Assembly (NCBI RefSeq): GCF_024231755.1
Contig: NZ_JAAEQH010000107.1
Location: 1-42,330 of the forward strand
Direction: 5' to 3'
DNA length: 42,330 nt
From: Neptuniibacter sp.
Lineage (GTDB): Bacteria > Pseudomonadota > Gammaproteobacteria > Pseudomonadales > Balneatricaceae
Shown: positions 15,701 through 27,700 of the stretch, piece by piece
How the letters are laid out: the number at the start of each line of letters is the position of its first letter
How positions within the stretch are numbered: the stretch's first letter is position 1
The notes under the pieces: generated by a model
The model's input: only the letters and a program-made list of their open reading frames with translations
Database searches by the model: none
What the model was told of the DNA's origin: nothing
Translations under genes and position numbers: made by a program

Positions 15701-18700
15701 TCGGTGACTTAACCTTAGTTTCAGGTATGACTTATGCTCCTTCTGATGATTCTTGTGCAATTTCAATAGAAGGAATTAGTAATGTCTATACAGGAGGAAA
15801 GTCTTTAGGAAACTTTATGGTCAAAGGTGACGGAGCCATAGCAACTCTAATGGATAATTTTACTACCCGTGCTGCTACAACGACTGTTAGTATTGTTTTA
15901 GGCACGCTTAAGACCGATGGCACGACCGATGATTATGGCTTAACGCATACATGGGGTAAATTTTATTCCTGCGATGCCAATACAAGAGTATTAACTCTTG
16001 GGGCAAGCGAAATTACTCTCACGGGATCAAATGGCGATGTGTGGAATACTTCTAATATGACGAATATGACGTTAAACGAAGGGACTTCGATTCTAGAGTT
16101 TACCGGTTCTAGTGTAATATTTCGTTCAGTAAACGAAACCTACTATGACCTTAGATTTACTGGTGGTGGATATGTAGCAATATATAATGGACCAAATTAC
16201 ACAGTTACCAACCTAACTGTTACAGGTACTGCTATTAAGACTTGTAATTTTGCTACCTATGCCAGTTGGAACGTAACTGGAACGCTAACTTTGGAAGGTA
16301 ATAGTGCAGTAAATAGATTATTTGTTGGATATTCAATTGATCAAACTAAAACTTTTAATGCTGCAACTGTAGTTGTGAGCAACTGTGATTTCAGAAACAT
16401 CACCGGTGCAGGTGCAGGTGATTGGGATTTATCGGCTGTCACGGGCGGCTCAGGTGATTGTGGCGGTAATAGCGGTATAACTTTCACTACAGCAGATGAT
16501 TGGTATTTCTATGAAAGTGGCGGCGGGACTTATAACTTCAGCGATTATACGCAATGGTATACTGCAACCGCCGGTGGTGGCGCGCAGATGGCCTCAACAA
16601 GAGTTGTGTTGCCACAAGATAATGCCTACTTCGATGCTGATAGTATAAACGGAGCAGTTACCGTTGATCAGGATATGCCGAGGATTTGTAAGACATTAGA
16701 TTTTACTGGCGTAGATGCAATGACATGGGATGTTGCTCAAACCGCTACAAATGGAAGTACAACTATCTATGGCTCATTAATCTTAGATAGTAATTTATCG
16801 CTTACCTCGGCTGGCGCTGTAGCCAATCATATGATGTTTGAAGGAAGAGGTGCATTTAACTTTAATGGTGCCGGCAAAACCTTCGCAAATATTAGCATTA
16901 ATATGATTGGAGGGACCTTAACCTTTACAGGCGGTTTCACCACACATAACAATAGGACATTCTCATTAAATTATGGAACATTTGATGCCGACACCTATAG
17001 CTTTACTACAGGTCAATTTAATTCCTCAAATTCAAATACACGTTCAATTCTCATGGGCTCAGGAACATGGACATTGGGTGCCGGAAATTACCCATGGGAT
17101 ACTGCAACTACTACAAATCTTACCTTTAATGCAGAAACATCAACAATAGTTATTTCATCACCGGCTAGCAACGGCTATGATTTTAACGGTGGCGGACTTA
17201 CATTTAATGACATCATATTCAATGCAAGCGCAAACTCCAATGATATTATTGGTGCCAACACCTTTAACAACTTTACGATCACTGCACCCAAAACAGTTAC
17301 GTTAACTGAGTCTACCACGACTATAGTTAATGGATCTTTTGCTACAGCAGGTACGGCTTCTAACAGCATTACTTTAGACACAACAACCGCTGGTAACCAG
17401 GCTACATTGACTTTAAACGGGGATGATTATGTTTGCTACGTTGATGCCCACGATATTCTCGGTACCGGAACCCCGGTCCTGAACTACAACGGAACAATAG
17501 ATAATTGTGTTAATTGGACTGTGCCTAGTATTCATATCTGGATTGCTAGCTCAGCGGGGGATTGGGATACAGCTGCTAACTGGTCACTAGGAACCGTGCC
17601 GAGCAATAGTGATAATGTAGTATTTGCTGATGCTTTCTCGAACAGTGATTGTACAATAGACGCTGCTGCTAATTGTAAATCTGTAGATTTTAGCGGTTAT
17701 ACCGGAACCCTTACCCATAATGCGGGCATCACTTTGACCGTGTCCGGCGACTTGACATTGGTTTCGGGTATGACCTATGCTCCTGCTGATGATACTTGTG
17801 CAATACTTTTTGATGGTTCAACTGGAGGTAACGTAACGACTGCGGGTAAGATTCTCGGAGATGTTACTTTTAATGGAACGGGATCATGGACATTACAGGA
17901 TTCTATTACTTTGCGCTCAGATAGTGATGTAGTGCTTACACAAGGAACCCTTGATACTAATAATCAAGCAGTAAATTGTAGAACCTTTGTCTCAAATAAT
18001 AGTAATACTCGTACACTTACCCTTGGATCAAGCACGATTACCGTTACCGGAGGACAAGGACTCACCGGATGGGCTTGTAACGATTCTACTAATATGACCT
18101 TTAATGTCAATACTTCAACTATTATTTATGACAATGCTGTCAATACTACGCATTATTGGGGTGGCGGTAATTTAACATACAATGAAGTACAGTTGAATGT
18201 TGCTGGTAATATCCGCTTAGATTTTAATGCAGGAACATTTGCAACTTTCACCAGAACAGGGACAGCTTCAAAGACCTGCTCTTTAGAACTTATAGACAAT
18301 ATGACTGTAACCGGTAACCTTAATTTGGTTGGTAATTCAGCAACGGATAGGTTGTTTGTAAAGGGTAATTATATCGGCGATACTTGTACCATAACAGTGA
18401 CAGGTGCGGATCTTTCCGGATGCGCTAATGTAGACTTTAGAGATATTACAATGACCCCAGCAGTGGATTTATCCGGCACTACAGGCGGCTCAGGTGACTG
18501 CGGTGGTAATACTGGTATAACATTTACCACAGCAGATGATTGGTATTGGGATACTTCGAGCTCAGGAAGCTATAATTGGTCGGATTATACGCATTGGTAC
18601 ACCGCAACCAATGGCGGTGGTTCACAGATGGCCTCCACCCGAGTTGTGTTACCTCAGGATAATGCTTATTTTGACGCTAATAGCATAGCAGGATCGGGAG

Positions 18701-21700
18701 ATACTACAGTTACTGAAGATATGCCGCGTGCTTGTAAGGATTTAGATTTTACCGGGGCATCTATGTATAGATTTCAATGGTCTGGGGAATGTACTGTGTA
18801 TGGTTCCGTAACATTTAATTCAAGTATCGGATTTTACTATAATACGGCAAGATTGAATCTTCAGGGCAGAGGAGCTCATACATATACCCCATCTGGTTCA
18901 GCGTATCATCCTGAGCTTCATATTCAATCAATAGGTGGTAGTTATACCTTATTGGGAGAACTTCCAGAATGTATTTATCATATGTTTGTTGATTATGGCA
19001 CATTTGATGCGAATGGAAATGATGTTCATGCAAGAGATTTTTATTCTAATAATAGTAATACCCGTGCAATATATATGGGAGAGGGAACCTGGTATGTAGG
19101 TGCTTATGGTTCTGAGACGTGGAATATATCAACAACAACCAATTTAACGTTTGATGCGGAAACATCAACTTTAATTACAAGCACTGGTAACGGCTCCAGT
19201 TTTTCTGGAGGAGATTTAACGTACAATAATTTTATAATATCAGGAACCGCACAGCGAACTATTTACGGCTCCAACACCTTCAATAATTTTGTCATAAATG
19301 CTCCCAAAACAGTAAGGTTAGCTTCAGGCGCAACTACTACTGTCAATGGTGATTTTATTGCAGCAGGAACTTTCTCTAATGGTATTACCTTGCAAACTAC
19401 AAGCGCCGGACAAGCCACTCTTACCTTAAATGGTTCGCAGAGCGTTTGTTATGTTGATGCACATGACATCTTGGGAACTGGCACAGCTGTTCTGAATTAT
19501 AACGGTACGATAGATAATTGTGTTAATTGGTCAATTCCGAGCGGTAATGTATGGGTCGCATCTTCTGCCGGGGATTGGTCAACCGCGGGTAATTGGTGTA
19601 CCGAGGTAGTACCTACATCAGGAGAAAACATAATATTTAACGGAAGTTCAGTTGCTGATTGTACGGCGGATACGGTAAATAATAACTTAGCTTCCTTATT
19701 ATTAGATACCAGTTATACCGGTACTTTAACATTCCAGACAAATGCCGTAGCTTCGGGTATGAGTTTGACACTTACTGGAGATCTTACAGTTAACGGTGGA
19801 GATATTGCTTTGACTGGTGATACCGCAACTGACTCTATCCCGGATGGAGTAAACGACGGAACCGGATATACGATTAACGCGGCAAATATCACCATTGCTT
19901 CCGGTACAAGTATAGATGCTACTGGGCAGGGATTTGCGGCGACGCAAGGCCCGGGAGGAAGCAGTACTTGGGACGGAGGCGGAAGCTATGGTGGTATCGG
20001 AGCATATGATAGTGGTGCGGCTACGTACGGTTCTGTAGATGATCCGACAAGCTTAGGCAGCGGTGGTCGTTATAGGGCTGGTGGCGGCGCAATCGAACTT
20101 AATGCTACTAATATAACAGTAAACGGATATTTATCAGCTGATAGCGCGGGCGGTAGCAATGGTGGTGGAGGTTCCGGCGGTTCAATAAATCTTAGTTGTA
20201 CTACTTTAGCTGGTTCTGGAACCATCCGCGCAATTGGGCAAGGAGGAAGCGGAGCTGCGAATCAGGGCGGTGGTGGTGGCGGCAGAATTTCTCTATTCAA
20301 TGTTAATACTATTAATTTTGAGGGTGTAATATCAACCAGAGGAGGTGGGATTGGGGTTGGACGCAGAGGCTATTCCGGAACGGTTTCTTTTCCAACAGGT
20401 TTTGATCTGGAGGTTGGTGAAAGCAATAATCCTTCCTATATAAGTTTAGGCACAGACTCTACGCCTTATCCTTACTCGTTTACTTCGATCACGATTAATA
20501 GCGGCGGAACATTAGAGGTAGATGGTAATCCTCTGCTTAATAATAATGAAGGAACCTCAGCTACAATTTCCGCGGGGAGTATTACAGTTGACAGTGGCGG
20601 TATTCTTTCTGCTAATGGGCTTGGTTTTGCCGAAGAAAGAGGTCCGGGAGCAGATGATGATAATTGGGACTCCGGGGGGCATCACGGAGGATTAGGCGGC
20701 AATAATGATATAACCGATACTTATGGATCTATATCTGATCCGATAAGCTTAGGCAGTGGTGGTAAGTATGCTGGTGGTGGCGGTGCAATTATTCTTGATG
20801 TTACGAACACTTTAACAGTTGACGGGACTATTTCTGCGAACGGTTCGGCTGCTTTAGGTGCGGGAGCAGGCGGTTCAATTAATATTACTTGTTCCACATT
20901 GACTGGTGCAGGCTCAGGAGTTATCAGTGCCGCTGGTGCAAACGGCGGCGCTTCTTCCCATCAGTCTGGCGGTGGCGGAGGAAGAATAAAAATTGCTTAT
21001 TCAACTAATACATTAAGTGGAACAATTAATGTGTACGGGGGTACAGGAGGTAACGATGCCAGTGCCGGAACTATTGTTTTGCAGGATACAGATACGCAAA
21101 CTTACGGTGATTTAACTATAGATGATAATGATGTTGGCAATTTAAATATCCCAATTATGGTAGATAATTTCACCGGAACTCCGGCGACATTAACATTTGA
21201 TTCAATTACAATTAATAATGACGCAAAGGTAAAAATACCGGGTGGATACAATTTAACATCTGTAGGAGATATTGATATTGGTACTAGCAGTGATTCCGAT
21301 GATACAGCCCGGATTATTTGTGAGGCAAAAGGTCCGGTTGTACATTGGGCAATGGATGATAACTTAGCCGGAACAACGGTGGCAGAGGAGCTTGCTACTT
21401 ATAATGGAACTTCAACAAATAACACAAATACAATGGTCGCCACCGGAAAAGTTGGCGGGGCATTACAGTTTGAGGATACTGCTAATGACAGAATAGATTT
21501 TCCGGCAGAGATTCCGGCAAAAGATTTATTCTCGATAGTTTTCTGGATGAAAGCACCTGTGCAGTCCACAGATTACGCAAGTGTTATTCGAAAATTAAAT
21601 GCTACTCCCCGCGGCTGGAATATCCAGTTTAATAATACCTCTGGTTCATCCAGAAATATTTATATGAGACTGGATACTTCAGATGGGTCAAATCAGACGT

Positions 21701-24700
21701 ATGGTTTTATTACTAATACATGTGATGATACTTGGCATATGTATGTTTATATTGTGGATAACGGAACAATACGATGGAGCAAAGATGGTGCAGCTTTAAG
21801 CTCAGACACATATAGCACGGGTCTTGGGCTGGAGAACGATGCCGAACCGATACTTATCTGCAGAGATCAGAATGCTGATTTTACAATGGATAATATTTTA
21901 ATTTATGATTATGTACTTACACAAACTGAAATTGATCGTCTTTATAATTCCAATAGCGGAATAGATTATACTCCTGGCCCGGGAGTAAAAATTACCGCAG
22001 ATAATATTAATGTCCATGGTTCTGCAGGCAGTGGAGCAAGGATTACAGCGTATGCTAGAGGATATGGTTATGATTACGGTCCGGGAGCAGGTGGAATCGG
22101 TACAAGTTATGGTGCTGGTGGTGGTTATGGTGGAGCTGGTGGAGATTCATCTGATAGTGGTACTGGTGGTACAACATATGGTTCAGCTACTAATCCAATA
22201 TCCGTAGGTTCCGGTGGAGGAGACACGGACGGTGGTAGTGGTGGCGGTGCAATTTCTTTAGAAGTAACTGATACGTTAACTGTAGAAGGTTTCTTGTCCA
22301 GTGACGGGAGTGATGCGGCAGGCAGCAGTTATGCCGGTGGTGGTTCAGGCGGTAGTATTAAAGGTATTGTCGGGACATTAGCCGGAACCGGCGGTATTAT
22401 TCACGCCGATGGTGGTGATGGTGATGGTTCAGCTGCAAATGGCGGCGGTGGCGGTGGAGCCGGACGTATTTATTTCTTCTATAATACAGCTAAGACCTTT
22501 AGCGGGACTTTACAATCTTTGGGAGGGAATGCCGGAGGGACTAGTGCTGATGATGGGTTAGATAATACGGTTGTGGAATGTTATAAAACAATAAGTTCTA
22601 CCAAGACCGGTGACTGGAGTGATCCTACTGTATGGAGCGACGGATTTGTACCTATAGGGATACAGAATGTGACAATTAATAGCCCTCATGTTGTAACCTT
22701 TGATCAGGATGATGCTACCACAACATGTGCTAGTATTGAAATTCAAGATGGTGGAACCTTGGATTTTGACACCGCAGCTGATCGCACGCTTATCGCCAAC
22801 GGCAATATCCTTGTATATGGCACCTTAACTATGCGTGCTGGTTCAAGCTATACCTCAGCAATACAACTTGAGTGCGCCAGCGATGCTCAATTTGGCGTTA
22901 TTGTCTACAGTACCGGTTTTCTTGATGTTGAAGGTACTTCAAAAGAAAATCAGAATTGTCTAATCACCGCCCTTACCCAAGATGGCTCACAAGATGGCTA
23001 TATCAACCTAAAAAATGGATCAGAAACAAAAATTATTAATGCCGAGATTAGCTATATGGGTACTAATAATGATCCTCAGTATGGTATTCATGCTGAGAGT
23101 GTAAGTAATGACACAAATGAAGGCTTGGTTATTATGCATTCCTTAATCCACGATATCTATGATGGTATTCGTTTGGATGTTTGTGTTGATGCACTCCTTG
23201 CCTACAATAGCGTTTATTCCAATGACTTAGATGGTATTGCCTCATATGGCGGCGGCGGCCACAAGATCATTGGCAACGCGATATATTCAAACGGTGATGA
23301 AGCAATTATGATAAATAGCAGTGATAATAATACGCTAAGGGCGAATATCTCCTACAATAATACTTCTAATGGCATTGAAATAGCCAATGGCTCAGATAAT
23401 AATTATGTTTACAATAATACCTTAGATAGCAACAATAGAGGCGTTTATATCACCTCAGGTGGCAATAATAATAATATACTTAAGAACAATATTATTTCCA
23501 ATAGTACTACCACCGGTATTGATGATTCTGGTGGATCAACCGTAATAGACTATAATCTTTTCTTCGGTAATACTGCAAATGGTTCAATTGGCACCAATTC
23601 CGTTAGCGGAGATCCGGATTATGTTTCCACTACACCGGGTGATGCCGACTTTATGTACCTTAATGCCGATTCACCAGCTATAGGCGCGGGCGTTGATATC
23701 TTTAAAGGCTCAACCGGCAGTGGGAATATCGGTGCTCGATTAGGATTTGTATTTATTGGAGCCACCACTACAAGCTGCAATTACCTACAGCAAGCCCACA
23801 CTCAAGTAGGGCAGCCATTGACAAATAGCGTTACGATTATTACCTATGCCGTGGATGAGGCATCCAGCACGATTAGTTCGGGTATAGACACAGATGGGTT
23901 TTATGAATACTTTAATGTTGCTGATGATATTGTCGCTAATGGCAATGACTATATCGGCTATTATCTCTATATGACCTCAGGCTTAAACAAAGGACGTTAT
24001 TACTTGATTGTAGATACCGTAGGTACGCCTGATACAATTTATATTTTACCTCTTAGCGGTGATAGCGATTTCTATTCTGGAGATGGATTTACGATTGTTG
24101 ATAGAATCTATACAAAAGAAGGTACTGCTGGTGCTAACCTTGAGCTCAGCAAAGTCGGTACAGCAGCTTATACTATGAGATGGATTACTGTTGGTACAGT
24201 GGTTGTGGATGCAGAAGACCTAAGAAGCTACGGACTTTACTTAAATAATGCAGATTATAATACTATCGAAGGCTTTATGTTCCAGAATGCCACCAGTCAA
24301 GGTATTCGTGTTGATAATGGATCAGAATATAACAAGATAAGCGCTGTTACCTCCTATAATAATAGTAGCCGCGGTATTTATCTTACCTCAACTAGTGCTA
24401 ATAATATCGTTGAAAATAGTACTTTCTACTCCAATGCTCACGGTATTCGTTTGGTAGGAAGTGACAACAATTCTATTATTGGCAATATGAGCTATTCCAA
24501 CTATGATTATGGAATTCAGCTCTTAAATGGTTGTAATAATAACACCATTCTCAACAATAGCTCATTTGGAAACTACAATCTTGGCCTCGGTCTTTATATG
24601 TACAATAACAATGATTACAATACCATCAGAGGAAACGTCTTCTTGGGAAATACCCTTGATGGTGTGCGTCTTGAAGATCTTTGTGATGAAAATATTATTT

Positions 24701-27700
24701 CTAATAATGTTATGCTAGGCAATACCCAAGATGGAATCAGGCTTTGGGCTGCCACTACCGGTAATAATAAGGTAAGGAATAATCTATTACTCTATAATGT
24801 TGATGATGGCTTAGATGATGACTCATCGAATGAGAGTTATGACTTTAACTTCTACCAAGGTAATGGTACGGCTTACGAAGGTTCAGGCAGTATCGGTGCT
24901 AATTCAATTTCAGGCCAAGACCCCAACTTATTTGTTGAAGTTTCAACCTTAGCAGATGTCAACAATACCACTACTACGATTATCGCTCCAGGAAATAGTT
25001 GGACTGAGAATGAGTGGGTCGGAGCAATGGTTACGACTACTACTAGTGGCACAGATTACCGGGCAGTCATTACTTCCAATACTACGAATAGATTGTTTGT
25101 GGCTCCTGCCTTAGGTGCAGCCCCTACTAACATGGACCCTGTTAAGATTACCAAGTTCTACATTGACAACACCACTACAAGCACTACTCCTTTAGGCCAA
25201 GGATGCGCTGAAGATGGAACTACAGAGCCCGGTACAGTGAATATGGGTAGGCGTTTAGGTTATGTGGTTAATGATGATCAGGCAAGTGCGGATATTAAGT
25301 TTAGCTATATCCGGGCGGCTGATGATAATGCTAATCTTGATGCCGGGGATACAGTTACTATTTATGCGGTTGATGAAGATACTGGGACAATAAGTGGTGG
25401 TATTGCTGATAACGGTTCTATGATTACCTTTAATTTAACCGAAACAGATGTAATTACCGCTGATGATCAATATGAAGGTATGTATGTGTACATGACTTCT
25501 GGAACTAATAGCGGTGCACACTATTTAATTGTTGATTCTGTGGATGATACTACAGATACGATTACAATTCTGATTGATTCAACAACCGGATTTGCGGCTA
25601 CGGATACGTTTACTATTGTTGACCGTGTATATGCCAGGAAGTCTCATGCTTCTGCTAATTCCAGAATATCTAAATCCGGAACATCCAGCTGGATCACCTG
25701 GGATATAAGTAATACTGTAATTGTGGATGCGGAAAGCTTAGTTGATTATAACATTTATGTGGAAACAGGATTAGACAGAACAAGGCTTAGTGATTCAATT
25801 GTGCTGGTGAATTATCAGACTTCTGAGTTTGGCAATAACACATATGATACACAGTCTGGTGGTTATTATATGTGGGGTGATGCTACTCCTCCGATTGGTA
25901 CAGTAACTGTAGATACTGATCCGATATATGAAGGAGATTTGGTTCAGGGGGTTACGGTGGATTATAGTGAGCCGATGAATACCGGAATAGATCCAACGAT
26001 TAATTTCTCATGCAGTAGTAATGTGACCAGTAATAGCGATGGGACCTGGTCTGATGTGGACACTTGGACAGAAAGTTTTACAGTAACGGATGAAAATGAA
26101 AACGGTGTAAGTGTAGATGTTACTTCATCCGGAGCAGAAGATGTGGCTGGGAATCCGGAAGGAACTTGTGTTGAAGATTCATTTACGCTTGATACTTTAG
26201 CTCCGACAGTTTCTGTTAGTGCCCCAGTATTGGGTGATTATGTTACTGGTTCGGATACAATTAGCTTTACCGGTTCTGCGGACAGCATGACCTTCGAAGC
26301 ATCAATTGATGATACTAATTATGTGGTCGCTACTACGGGAGTGACGACTTTAAGCGCTGTTACTAATTTTGGTTCTTTAGGTGAAGGCTTAGGCAGTGAA
26401 TTATTACCGAATCCGAGTTTTGATACAGATACTTCGAATTGGTCTTTGCATGACGAAGATGGAGCAGTAGCTACATTAACTCGTACTACGGTTCTGGGAG
26501 AATATGATTCTTTGCCGGCAGGAGCAAAAGTATATTGCACAACAGCGGGTAATTCATCAAATGATATTCAGTTATATACGACAAACTGGAGTGTGGAAGA
26601 CGGTAAAACTTACAAGTTTACCTTTAGAGCAAAAGCAACAACAGGTTTTACGGTTGACAATATTAGATTTATGAAAGGATCGGCTTCCTGGAATGATTAT
26701 TTCTCTGCATCTACTTCCATAACTCCGACTTTTACTACAGATTGGGAAACTTATACAATACATTATGTGGCTAATATAACTGCTAGTGACTGTCGTATCA
26801 CATTCTATATGGGCTCAAGCTTGCCTACCGGGGCAACATTATATATTGATACCTTGAGCTTTAAAGAAGATCTTGGTGCTTTTACCTTATATATGAAGGA
26901 TACTGATTTCGCGGGTAATGTGGGAACTACTTCTGAAATTGGTATTATTAAAGATACTACAGCTCCGATTGATGGATTATGTTTAAACCCAATAAATTTA
27001 CAGACAGGAGTTTCTTTAACCCCGACTTTAACTGCATTAACTGCGCAGGATATTGCCAGTGGATTACACGCAACTGCTTATTCTTTTGAAATAGATAATG
27101 ATCCTGCATTTAGTCCGGCATTAGAATCATCGGGTTGGCAAGCAGGTAATACATGGCAGCCGACAACCTTAACCCAAGGTATCGAGTATTTCTGGAGAGT
27201 AAAAGTAAGAGATGTTCTCGGTAATGAATCGTTCTGGGCCGGGCATACGGCTTCTCCGAAGTATGGTAGATTTACAACAACAGCTGCGCCAACTGCACCG
27301 ACAGATCTTTATAGCAATGATACTGATGCGCAGGCTGGCGATGCTAATCCATATCTCTCAGCTGCCAATCCACATTTATCAGCAATTTATAATGATTCAG
27401 ATGCCGGTGACTTTGTCGCGCGTTATCAGATTCAGGTAGATAATGATCAGAATTTTGGCAGCACTGAATGGGATAATACTGATGCAGCTAGTTTCCTCAT
27501 GGCCATGAGGATTGGGGGATCAGCTAATGAAGTTTGGGAAGAAGACGTTGGCTATGCCATTGCTACAGATAATAACGATAATATGATTGTTGTTGGACGT
27601 GTGCAAGCTGCTGCGGATTTAAATAGCGATGGCGATGTTACAGATTCAGGTGAAGCTGCAGGCGGTGTTTATGGAGAACAAGACGCATTTGTTTCTGTGT

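Noticed and set aside
22831..24939. Pectate lyase or other polysaccharide-degrading enzyme in the beta-helix lobes
   Set aside because: The coils fit NosD/PbH1 helices, but I could not find a catalytic Asp/Arg/Lys set, so no enzymatic function is claimed.
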